Part shown: piece after piece, positions 1 to 5,201 of the stretch
Layout of the letters: each line of letters opens with the position of its first letter
Numbering within the stretch: position 1 is the first letter of the stretch
Source of the DNA: a bacterium
GTDB lineage: Bacteria > Desulfobacterota > UBA8473
Length of the DNA: 6,090 nt
Assembly (NCBI GenBank): GCA_009773075.1
Contig: WOUX01000066.1
Span: 1 to 6,090, forward strand
Direction: 5' to 3'
Position numbers and translations under genes: made by a program
The notes under the pieces: model-generated
What the model saw: the letters and a program-made list of their open reading frames with translations, nothing else
Database searches by the model: none
Told to the model about the DNA's origin: nothing

Positions 1-116
1 TGAACAGCTACCTTCTTTAATCCGTCCTGGCTCCTACCTGATCCGCATGTTGAACAGATTCCCAGGAGATTCAGTCTGCAAACATCACAGTTAATTCCAC
101 AGGCTCCAGTAGGCAT
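1..116 (-). CDS. DUF3795-like small cysteine-rich protein, N-terminal 38 codons (runs off left edge)
   Basis: Reading the minus strand from an ATG at 116-114 gives an open frame of 38 codons to the window edge. The protein begins MPTGACGINCDVCRLNLLG and continues ICSTCGSGRSQDG. A GAGGG ribosome binding site lies about 8 bases upstream of the ATG. The cysteines are C6, C10, C13, C21 and C24, and the CGxNCxxC plus CxxCG spacing is what I associate with DUF3795-type proteins of anaerobic bacteria and archaea. Such clusters usually bind zinc or an iron-sulfur centre, but no function is established to my knowledge. It lies downstream of map on the same strand, with a 135-base gap containing a large inverted repeat, so co-transcription is uncertain. 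The family name rests on memory of its N-terminal pattern; the coding call is firmer. Confidence 0.7.
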   Translation of the reverse strand, partial: MPTGACGINCDVCRLNLLGICSTCGSGRSQDGLKKVAV

Positions 117-209
117 GACCAACCCTCATAATAATGAATATCTTCTTGATGTTACTCTGGTTTCCCTTGATCTAAGAAAAGACTATTTCAAAAAGACGAA
201 TTTGTTAAG

Positions 210-279
210 TTTAACCCTGAAAATCCATACTTATCTCTCCTGTCCCGATAATTAATGATTAGGAGAGATCAGGGTTAAA
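210..279 (-). other. Long bulged inverted repeat at the 3' end of map (possible terminator or mRNA end structure)
   Basis: Two nested arms are visible. The outer arms TTTAACCCTG (210-219) and CAGGGTTAAA (270-279) are perfect complements. The inner arms ATCTCTCCT (233-241) and AGGAGAGAT (261-269) are also perfect. Bases 220-232 are an unpaired one-sided bulge and 242-260 form the loop. The map stop codon (254-252) falls inside the loop, so part of the stem is coding. Reading minus, the sequence after the outer arm is CTTAACAAATT, with no immediate T run, so this is not a canonical intrinsic terminator. It could stabilise the map transcript's 3' end or limit read-through into the DUF3795-like gene. 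Confidence 0.5.
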
Positions 280-1010
280 ATATCAGGCCCATCCTCTGTA
301 ATTGCAATAGTATGTTCGAAATGAGCGCATAGACTCCCGTCCACCGTTACGACTGTCCAGCCGTCGGGTTGAACCTTAACCCTCCATGTCCCAACATTAA
401 CCATAGGCTCCAATGCTAGCACCATACCAGCCTTTAACTGTACACCTCTATTTGGGAGACCGAAATTGGGGATTTGTGGTTCTTCATGGAGGTTTCTACC
501 TATCCCATGACCTACAAAATCCCTTACCACAGAGAAACCGTTCCCTTCAACCCAAGATTGAATAGCATGGGATATATCATAGAGTCTACCTCCTGCTTTA
601 GCCTGTTCAATACCCTTATAGAGGGCATTTTGTGTAACATCCAACAGTTTTGTTGCTTCTTGACTTATCTTCCCAACGGGGACAGTAATAGCGGCATCGC
701 CATAGAATCCACTCCGAACTACACCCAGGTCCATGCTTACGATATCCCCTTCTTTTAACCTCCTTGAATCTGGAATCCCATGTACTAACTGTTCATTAAC
801 AGAAACGCACAGACTTGCAGGGAAACCGCGGTATCCCTTAAACGCAGGAATCGCCCCTTTTTTTCTTATCTGTTCTTCCGCATAGGAATCTAACTCTAAT
901 GTAGTAATCCCCGGTTTGATAATTTTCCTCAATGCCTTTAATATATGTACAACAATCTGGTTGCTCTTTCTCAGTAATTCAATCTCTTCTTTAGACTTTA
1001 GAATAATCAT
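252..1010 (-). CDS. map: Methionine aminopeptidase, type I
   Basis: This cytosolic metallo-enzyme removes the initiator methionine from nascent proteins when the second residue is small. The 252-residue length fits the short bacterial type Ia form: there is no N-terminal zinc-finger extension and no type II insert. All five metal ligands of the pita-bread fold are present: D94 (in SMDLG), D105 (in YGDAA), H168 (in GHGIG), E201 (in LEPMV) and E232 (in FEHT). The catalytic histidines are also there: H78 in VHGIP and H175 in LHEEP. The ATG at 1010 has only a weak GGAT-like ribosome site, but residues 1-10 (IILKSKEEI) match the usual family N-terminus. The gene lies 57 bases downstream of the radical SAM gene with no terminator between, so they probably share a transcript. 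It is not beside secY, adk or infA, the common location of map, so it may be a second copy. Confidence 0.97.
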   Translation of the reverse strand: MIILKSKEEIELLRKSNQIVVHILKALRKIIKPGITTLELDSYAEEQIRKKGAIPAFKGYRGFPASLCVSVNEQLVHGIPDSRRLKEGDIVSMDLGVVRSGFYGDAAITVPVGKISQEATKLLDVTQNALYKGIEQAKAGGRLYDISHAIQSWVEGNGFSVVRDFVGHGIGRNLHEEPQIPNFGLPNRGVQLKAGMVLALEPMVNVGTWRVKVQPDGWTVVTVDGSLCAHFEHTIAITEDGPDILTLISPNH

Positions 1011-1067
1011 ATATCCGTTTCTTTACAGGCTATTTCCTAAACTCCGTTATCTGTTTCCAAGGGACAT

Positions 1068-2036
1068 TCAGTGGCTACCTTCCTGAAACTCGTCCATCTG
1101 CATATAGTAGTCCTGTCCATCATGAACAATGATCCGTATAATCTTCTGCTTCTGAAGGTCTTTTAAGTACTTGATTGCTTCGTTTATGTGGATGCCGAGA
1201 GAGCTTGAAATATCAGGGAGGGTAATCGAGCGTCGTCTCACAAGGTTGACTATTGCCGATTTTATATCTGTTTCATTGGTATCCTGTTCTTTCTTTTGGA
1301 ATCCTTCTATAACGCTGTACTTCTCCCCCAATATGGTCTTTATCGCCTGCAATTCTTCCACGGATAGCCCTTCTGCAGAACTTTCAGCAGGGGGACGAAT
1401 AACAGTATTGAGCTGGATTTTTTTAGGATCTATCTCCGAAACTATGGTTTTGATCTTCTCCACTTCGTCAAGATGGTCATTTTGCCCCTTGACAAACATT
1501 ACCTCAAGCCATATTTCCCCACTAAACTCTCTGCTGAATGATTTTAACCCGTCGATTATCCGACCTACTTCCAATGAACTGTGAGGGCGGTTTATTCTAT
1601 CAAATACCTCTTGTGTAACAGCGTCTAGGGAGGGAATAACAAGATCGGCGTTACGCAGGGCATTTCTTACCCCCTTTTGATAAAGTAAAGTCCCATTGGT
1701 TATCACAGCAACAGGGGTATTCGTTATCCCTTTAACGGCATTGATAATCTCTCCAATATTGGTATTTAAAGTAGGCTCACCAGAACCGGAAAGAGTGATG
1801 TAATCTATACTCTGTCCTTGGTTTAAAACATAGCTCAGTTCATGAAGGATATCCTTCGGTGTTACAAATCCCCCCCTTCTTACTGTCTTTCTGGTTGTTC
1901 TACCCAGTTGGCAGTAAACACAGTCAAGGGTACATGTCTTGAAAGGGACTATATCAACTCCTAATGAAAAACCTAACCTTCGTGAAGGTACAGGTCCAAA
2001 GATATAGTTCAATTTCACTTCTCTCAAATTGTCCAT
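1068..2036 (-). CDS. Radical SAM protein (COG0731 type) with C-terminal winged-helix-like region
   Basis: The N-terminus YIFGPVPSRRLG followed by C35-TLD-C39-VY-C42 is the CX3CX2C motif that binds a [4Fe-4S] cluster and S-adenosylmethionine. SGSGEP (83-88) is the SAM-contacting GGE-type strand, and VITNGTL (111-117) fits the following barrel strand. Residues 1 to about 240 therefore form a radical SAM barrel of the COG0731 group, related by sequence to wyosine-synthesis enzymes but common in bacteria with unknown substrate. Residues 256-312 (NLVRRRSITLPDISSSLG onward) look like a winged helix with a basic recognition region, which may bind nucleic acid or protein. Start choice is uncertain: an AGGA directly abuts the ATG at 2036, too close to serve it, but lies 9 bases before an in-frame TTG at 2027 (codon 4). 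Family proteins often start near this point. It probably leads an operon with map from the promoter at 2072-2100. Confidence 0.93.
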   Translation of the reverse strand: MDNLREVKLNYIFGPVPSRRLGFSLGVDIVPFKTCTLDCVYCQLGRTTRKTVRRGGFVTPKDILHELSYVLNQGQSIDYITLSGSGEPTLNTNIGEIINAVKGITNTPVAVITNGTLLYQKGVRNALRNADLVIPSLDAVTQEVFDRINRPHSSLEVGRIIDGLKSFSREFSGEIWLEVMFVKGQNDHLDEVEKIKTIVSEIDPKKIQLNTVIRPPAESSAEGLSVEELQAIKTILGEKYSVIEGFQKKEQDTNETDIKSAIVNLVRRRSITLPDISSSLGIHINEAIKYLKDLQKQKIIRIIVHDGQDYYMQMDEFQEGSH

Positions 2037-2071
2037 TCCTTTTTGTATATATGTTTTTCTCTACTTTTTTA

Positions 2072-2100
2072 TTTATAATTTTATTCATCGTAATTTGCAA
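2072..2100 (-). promoter_or_regulatory. Sigma-70-type promoter for the radical SAM-map transcript
   Basis: On the minus strand TTGCAA (2100-2095) is separated by exactly 17 bases from TATAAA (2077-2072). That is 5/6 matches at each hexamer with ideal spacing. A start site near 2065 would give a short leader of about 30 bases before the ATG at 2036. The surrounding DNA is very AT-rich, which raises the chance of a random match, but position and orientation suit the gene. Confidence 0.65.
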
Positions 2101-2119
2101 ATAAAAAATCTAAATACTC

Positions 2120-2148
2120 TTGCCATTTTTCCGTACCCGGGTTATAAT
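2120..2148 (+). promoter_or_regulatory. Sigma-70-type promoter for the HExxH protein gene
   Basis: TTGCCA (2120-2125) is followed after exactly 17 bases by a perfect TATAAT (2143-2148), in a spacer containing the GC-rich stretch CCCGGG. Transcription would begin near 2155, giving an untranslated leader of about 120 bases before the ATG at 2278. It is back-to-back with the radical SAM promoter, the two -35 boxes being about 20 bases apart, so one DNA-bound regulator could affect both. Confidence 0.7.
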
Positions 2149-2277
2149 TTTACAATAGAAAATTTGGAAGATAAGTATACTTTTTCTCCTCAGCATTAAT
2201 TTTTTGATGTAATTCATTGAGGGCTATTTTATTAAAATTGCTTTGGCGCTAGATGGGTTCGCTTGGAGATTAAGGTT

Positions 2278-2805
2278 ATGGGAAAACGTTTACGCTTTGG
2301 CGACAAAGAAATATATATGATCGAGGAGTCAATAGGTCTGGCTGAAGACCTAGTGACTGCTTATTTCAACATATCCTCTGAAGAGTGGAGGAATTGTTAT
2401 TATGAGCTTAAAACCCTGGAACATCTCAGCCAGGTGGAAATAACGGATAAGGCTTTTGCCCAAATATGTAAGTATGAATGCGTAAAAGAGAAAGATTCCA
2501 GCCCCCCGCGTTTCTTTGATCTTTATAGGATTTGCCTGCAGGACAACAAAATACTAAATGCTGTCAAAAGGTCACTCAATAAAATAGAACTAAAACCATT
2601 AATGTTATATATAGTTACTCACGAACTCTCTCACGTTGTAAGGTTTAATAAATACTTTAAGGATTTTTCTGCTTCACCTGAAGAAAAAGAGTGGGAAGAA
2701 GCAAATGTCCATTCTATTACTTATGAAATGCTGAAATCAACGAAAGATAGAGGGTTAACCCGTGTCCTGGATCACTACCGAAGTTACCGATTGGAGCTAG
2801 GGTAG
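2278..2805 (+). CDS. Uncharacterised HExxH zinc-metallopeptidase-like protein
   Basis: The protein has 175 residues from the ATG at 2278, which carries a GGAG ribosome site 9 bases upstream. An in-frame TTG at 2263 would add five residues (MEIKV) but has no comparable site. Numbered from the ATG, YIVTHELSHVVRF places the zincin signature HELSH at 115-119, predicting a zinc-binding, possibly proteolytic centre. About 20 residues on, an acidic stretch (SPEEKEWEEANVHS) offers E140, E141 or H145 as the third zinc ligand. There is no signal peptide or obvious membrane segment, so it should be cytoplasmic. I recall similar small proteins from deltaproteobacteria with the same HExxH-VRF and EExxVH pattern, but no known function. 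Its neighbour on the same strand is an FmdB-type zinc ribbon 106 bases downstream with its own promoter. The zinc-site call is strong; protease activity is inference. Confidence 0.85.
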   Translation: MGKRLRFGDKEIYMIEESIGLAEDLVTAYFNISSEEWRNCYYELKTLEHLSQVEITDKAFAQICKYECVKEKDSSPPRFFDLYRICLQDNKILNAVKRSLNKIELKPLMLYIVTHELSHVVRFNKYFKDFSASPEEKEWEEANVHSITYEMLKSTKDRGLTRVLDHYRSYRLELG

Positions 2806-2838
2806 TTTTATGACTTAGATGGGTAAAAATGGGGAGTA

Positions 2839-2866
2839 TTGACAAAACAGAAAAGATTATTATATT
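2839..2866 (+). promoter_or_regulatory. Sigma-70-type promoter for the FmdB-like gene
   Basis: A perfect TTGACA (2839-2844) is followed after 16 bases by TATATT (2861-2866), which has one mismatch to consensus. A start near 2873 gives a leader of about 40 bases ending in the strong ribosome site of the next gene. No terminator is visible between the HExxH gene and this promoter, so the FmdB-like gene may be transcribed both from here and by read-through. Confidence 0.7.
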
Positions 2867-2911
2867 TGAACATAGCTTTTAACATAAGATGAGGAGAAGG
2901 GGGTAATTAAA

Positions 2912-3181
2912 TTGCCAATCTATGAGTATACTTGTAAAAATTGCGGGGAAGGATTTGAAATTTTGCAAAAATTCTCTGATCCGCCCCTTTTAAAATGCCC
3001 ATCGTGTTCAGGCAAGATAACGAAATTAATCTCACAATGTTCCTTTCATTTAAAAGGAACCGGTTGGTATACCACTGATTATGCGAAAAAAAGTGGATGT
3101 GCTGACCACAAAGATACGAAGTCAGAGACTACCAAGAGTGATGATTCTGTCAGTAGTCCTTCCAAAGACTCAACGGATTAA
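2912..3181 (+). CDS. FmdB family zinc-ribbon protein
   Basis: The 89-residue product begins MPIYEYTCKNCG, the hallmark start of the FmdB / zinc-ribbon-8 family, with the second CxxC at C29 and C32 (KCPSC). Together C8, C11, C29 and C32 should hold one zinc ion in residues 1-40. The family is named after a putative regulator of formamidase in a methylotroph, but most members have no proven role. Residues 41-60 (FHLKGTGWYTTDY) are a conserved follow-on segment. Residues 64-89 are a Ser/Thr/Lys/Asp-rich tail, probably disordered. The start is a TTG, supported by a long purine-rich ribosome site (GGAGAAGGGGG, 2892-2902) at suitable spacing and by exact agreement with the family N-terminus. It follows the HExxH gene on the same strand. 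Confidence 0.94.
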   Translation: MPIYEYTCKNCGEGFEILQKFSDPPLLKCPSCSGKITKLISQCSFHLKGTGWYTTDYAKKSGCADHKDTKSETTKSDDSVSSPSKDSTD

Positions 3182-3264
3182 TTTTACAGGCTCAATCTAT
3201 ATTTCATTATTTCACATTGCCTGCCTTAACCATTGAAAAACTGCCATTCCAATTTTGACTTACT

Positions 3265-3288
3265 ATGAAAATAAAACCTTATTTTCAT
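3265..3288 (+). other. Perfect 10-bp hairpin overlapping the following terminator
   Basis: ATGAAAATAA (3265-3274) and TTATTTTCAT (3279-3288) are perfect complements around the four-base loop AACC. The last three bases of the right arm (3286-3288) are also the first three of the left arm of the next, GC-richer hairpin, so the two cannot both form at full length. It lies about 85 bases downstream of the FmdB-like stop codon. Confidence 0.55.
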
Positions 3289-3323
3289 GCTTCGTGGTGT
3301 CACACGAGGCATGGGGGTTTTTT
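3286..3323 (+). terminator. Intrinsic terminator of the FmdB-like gene
   Basis: Arms CATGCTTCGTG (3286-3296) and CACGAGGCATG (3303-3313) pair over 11 positions with one G-U pair and a six-base loop. They are followed by GGGG and six T residues (3318-3323). Four G residues separate stem and T run, which is not ideal. However, AAAACC at 3273-3278 can pair with GGTTTT at 3316-3321, extending the base of the structure. It reads in the plus direction and ends the transcript of the HExxH/FmdB-like genes. Confidence 0.7.
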
Positions 3324-3346
3324 ACAAGTCTGTCTTAGTCGCAGGC

Positions 3347-3399
3347 AAAAAAAGAGGGGACAATCCATCTTATAATAAAAAGATGTACGCCCCCTCTTT
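3347..3399 (-). terminator. Intrinsic terminator of the glutamate synthase-like gene
   Basis: The outer arms AAAGAGGGG (3351-3359) and CCCCTCTTT (3391-3399) are perfect complements. The inner arms CATCTT (3366-3371) and AAGATG (3380-3385) form a second stem beyond a small internal loop. Reading minus, the structure ends in a run of seven T residues (3353-3347). It starts 32 bases after the stop codon at 3431. The plus direction lacks a T run after the stem, so this serves the minus-strand gene. With the opposing terminator at 3286-3323 it insulates the convergent transcripts. Confidence 0.85.
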
Positions 3400-3430
3400 C
3401 TAAAAAATATACTGAATATACTGATGAATG

Positions 3431-5023
3431 TTACGCGTCCAGAATTGCCAGCGCCTCTTCTCTGTAGGCATCCATGAGATACGGTATTCCTGTAACTTTA
3501 GCGCATTCTTCAGTTAGGGACATAAGCTCCCTTCGGGTGATTGCAGGCATGCTAAAGCATCGGGCGCCGGCCATCAACTGTTGCAGTCCTACCTTAATCT
3601 TCTGGCCATAACTGTAAATTCCTAAAGCACCCAAAGGAATTTTATCCATCTCTTTTTTGCCAACCAGATCTGCAACTTCTTCATAACAAACAAAGATTTC
3701 TTCCGGGGTTGAACCAAATTCACTGACGGTCTTGGGAAGGTCCTTTTCTTTGATCCACTTGGCAATGTTTTTACCGACCATACCCGGAATCATCAATGCC
3801 CTTCCCATGCAGACTGCTTTGGTAAAAGGGGCACCCAGGGCAAGAGCCTTGAATACGCCGTCTTCACTGCTAAACCCACCGGCAAAGGCAATGTCTGGTA
3901 CTCGTTCACCTTTGTCGGACAGTTTCTTACAGAATTCGTAAGCCGCAGCATGGAGATAAAGGCTGGGCATCCCCCACTCTTCCATCATCCTCCAGGGACT
4001 CATACCGGTTCCCCCTGGAGCGCCATCAATAGTAAGTAAATCAATTTTAGCCTTTGAAGACCATTTGATGGCCATAGCCAGTTCCCTCAAACCATAAGCG
4101 CCGGTTTTCAAGGTGATTCGTTTGAACCCAAGATTGTTCAGACGTTGAACCTCGGCATAAAAGCCCTCTTCGTCTACAAACCCTAGTCGGCTGTGACGCT
4201 CAAACTCTTTAATTGCGCCATCTTTGAATGACGCCTGGTTTATGGGGTTGGAAGGGTCAGGAGTGACAATATAGCCACGTTTCTGGAGTTCTAAAGCCCG
4301 TTCTAAACTGTTGACCTTGATCTCACCACCGATACACTTGGCACCCTGTCCCCATTTTAATTCAATAGTATTCAGACCATGCTTTTTGCTAACGTATTCT
4401 GCAACACCAAGTCTGGTATCTTCCACATTCATTTGAACAAGAATTTCACCATAACCCTGATGATACCTGCGATAGGTCTCGATTCGTCTGTCCATGTCCG
4501 GGGCCTTAATAGTTTTGCCATTGGAGTCGAGCTCAAGCTGGGGATCCATACCGCAAACATTCTCGCCACACACCAATGTTACCCCGCTTATGGCTGCACC
4601 GATGGCAAAGTGTTCCCAATTCTTTCTGGCTATTTCGGTAGAACCTAAGGCACCGGTAAAGATAGGAACCCTCATCTTCCCCTTGATATCCCAGCCATAT
4701 TCGGTCTCAGTATTCACTCCGGGGAAAGTTGCAGTATCAGGGTCACCAACAACTCCTGAAGGCAACCCCTTCGCCCCCAGAGCATATCCCTGAATATTTA
4801 GATGGGAATAGTCAATAGGATAGTCTTTGTCTCCACCAGCAGTAACTTCTCCGAATGGACCAGGGTAAATCAATTCTCTGCCCCGGAAGGTAGCTTTAAA
4901 GACTTCACAGTTTCCCCTGCAACCGTCCAGACAGCGGGTACAAAGACCGCTCATGGGAACTACACTTCGGGAACGGTTTGTGGTTCTTGTTGCATCATTT
5001 GCGTTTGGTTGTTGTAAATTCAT
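3431..5023 (-). CDS. FMN-binding glutamate synthase-like protein with N-terminal cysteine cluster (orphan, no glutaminase domain)
   Basis: The 530-residue protein aligns by motif with the FMN/synthase barrel of glutamate synthase large subunits (COG0069). KWGQGAK (223-229) plus CIGGEIKV (230-237) corresponds to the GQGAKPGEGG loop, IDGAPGGTGMSP (332-343) to DGGTGASP, and AGGFSSEDGVFKALALGA (381-398) to the phosphate-binding GG-ALGA segment. It lacks the N-terminal amidotransferase domain. The cysteine triad that normally holds [3Fe-4S] after the barrel is absent: only C405 is in that region (VCMGRALM). Instead residues 28-39 carry C28-X2-C31-X3-C35-X3-C39, a likely iron-sulfur or zinc site. 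No small subunit (GltD) gene is in the window. It may therefore use ammonia or another donor with ferredoxin, or a different substrate; this is inference. The ATG at 5023 has a strong AGGAG site 7 bases upstream. It is transcribed alone, with an attenuator-like leader. Confidence 0.92.
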   Translation of the reverse strand: MNLQQPNANDATRTTNRSRSVVPMSGLCTRCLDGCRGNCEVFKATFRGRELIYPGPFGEVTAGGDKDYPIDYSHLNIQGYALGAKGLPSGVVGDPDTATFPGVNTETEYGWDIKGKMRVPIFTGALGSTEIARKNWEHFAIGAAISGVTLVCGENVCGMDPQLELDSNGKTIKAPDMDRRIETYRRYHQGYGEILVQMNVEDTRLGVAEYVSKKHGLNTIELKWGQGAKCIGGEIKVNSLERALELQKRGYIVTPDPSNPINQASFKDGAIKEFERHSRLGFVDEEGFYAEVQRLNNLGFKRITLKTGAYGLRELAMAIKWSSKAKIDLLTIDGAPGGTGMSPWRMMEEWGMPSLYLHAAAYEFCKKLSDKGERVPDIAFAGGFSSEDGVFKALALGAPFTKAVCMGRALMIPGMVGKNIAKWIKEKDLPKTVSEFGSTPEEIFVCYEEVADLVGKKEMDKIPLGALGIYSYGQKIKVGLQQLMAGARCFSMPAITRRELMSLTEECAKVTGIPYLMDAYREEALAILDA

Positions 5024-5060
5024 ACAAATCTCCTTTCTCTATGAACCAAATAAGAATTTG

Positions 5061-5119
5061 ATTAGACACCATTATTCTTTACTGAAATAAAAAAGGTGCC
5101 CTTTTTATTGGACACCTTT
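5061..5119. repeat. Imperfect 13-base direct repeat in the leader
   Basis: ATTAGACACCATT (5061-5073) and ATTGGACACCTTT (5107-5119) agree at 11 of 13 positions and share the core GACACC. The second copy forms one arm of the terminator hairpin. In RNA, the other arm (GGCACC, 5100-5095) could pair with either copy (GGUGUC), so the repeat could support an alternative fold or be a pair of protein sites. Confidence 0.4.
5085..5119 (-). terminator. Terminator-shaped hairpin inside the leader (putative attenuator)
   Basis: On the plus strand AAAGGTGCC (5092-5100) pairs with GG-A-CACCTTT (5110-5119), giving nine base pairs with a single bulged A (5112) and a nine-base loop. Read on the minus strand the stem runs into TTTTTTATTT (5094-5085), the shape of an intrinsic terminator. 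The plus direction has no T run after the stem. It lies about 75 bases downstream of the predicted start site and 60 bases before the gene. Confidence 0.65.
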
Positions 5120-5120
5120 G

Positions 5121-5168
5121 TCACTTCCTAATCTGATACCCCACTGTATAAATAATATAACACTTCAT
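5121..5168 (-). CDS. Possible 15-codon leader peptide (low confidence)
   Basis: An ATG at 5168-5166 opens a frame reading MKCYIIYTVGYQIRK and stopping at TGA (5123-5121), one base before the terminator hairpin. It has three tyrosines (residues 4, 7, 11) and three isoleucines. The stop abutting the hairpin is what translation-coupled attenuation would need. Against it, no Shine-Dalgarno sequence precedes the ATG, and a 15-codon frame is easily found by chance in such AT-rich DNA. Confidence 0.2.
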   Translation of the reverse strand: MKCYIIYTVGYQIRK

Positions 5169-5181
5169 TGTATTATATTAT
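5152..5181. repeat. AT-only inverted repeat between promoter and attenuator
   Basis: ATAATATAA (5152-5160) and TTATATTAT (5173-5181) are perfect nine-base complements around a 12-base loop. In the minus-strand RNA it would form the first, weak hairpin of the leader. In DNA it could be an operator just downstream of the start site near 5195. All pairs are A-T, so the RNA hairpin would be marginally stable. Confidence 0.45.
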
Positions 5182-5201
5182 GTGAGTTTTTGACAGTTTG
5201 C

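Larger units (their letters stand above)
5024..5195 (-). promoter_or_regulatory. Long 5' leader of the glutamate synthase-like gene, attenuator-like
   Basis: From the predicted start site near 5195 to the ATG at 5023 the leader is about 170 nucleotides. In transcription order it contains an AT-only hairpin (5181-5152), a possible short peptide frame (5168-5121), a terminator-shaped hairpin with a T run (5119-5085), and the ribosome site AGGAG. I do not recognise a known riboswitch class. The uvrA gene diverges on the other side, so no upstream minus-strand gene exists for this terminator to serve. That makes premature termination of this leader, or a small RNA ending there, the simplest reading. 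Confidence 0.55.

Noticed and set aside
474..758. 94-residue plus-strand open frame inside map
   Set aside because: It is the complement of a clearly conserved map reading frame, has no family resemblance and no convincing ribosome site.
1171..1584. 137-residue plus-strand open frame inside the radical SAM gene
   Set aside because: It is antisense to a well-supported gene and its sequence is low-quality and Ser/Ile-rich as expected of a shadow frame.
3255..3285. TTGACT followed by TATTTT as a promoter after the FmdB-like gene
   Set aside because: Spacing is 18-19 bases with a poor -10, it would fire directly into the terminator, and no gene lies downstream on that strand.
3241..3430. CRISPR or repeat-array reading of the two hairpins between convergent genes
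   Set aside because: The stems have different sequences, there is no repeated unit with spacers, and each has a T run in the direction of its adjoining gene, as expected of two terminators.
4379..4793. Two overlapping plus-strand frames inside the glutamate synthase-like gene
   Set aside because: Both are antisense shadows of conserved FMN-domain sequence and overlap each other.
5144..5160. CTGTATAAATAATATAACA resembling an E. coli-type LexA box between uvrA and its neighbour
   Set aside because: Only the left half (CTGT) matches. The required ACAG at eight-base spacing is missing, and the site is about 210 bases before uvrA and upstream of its likely promoter.
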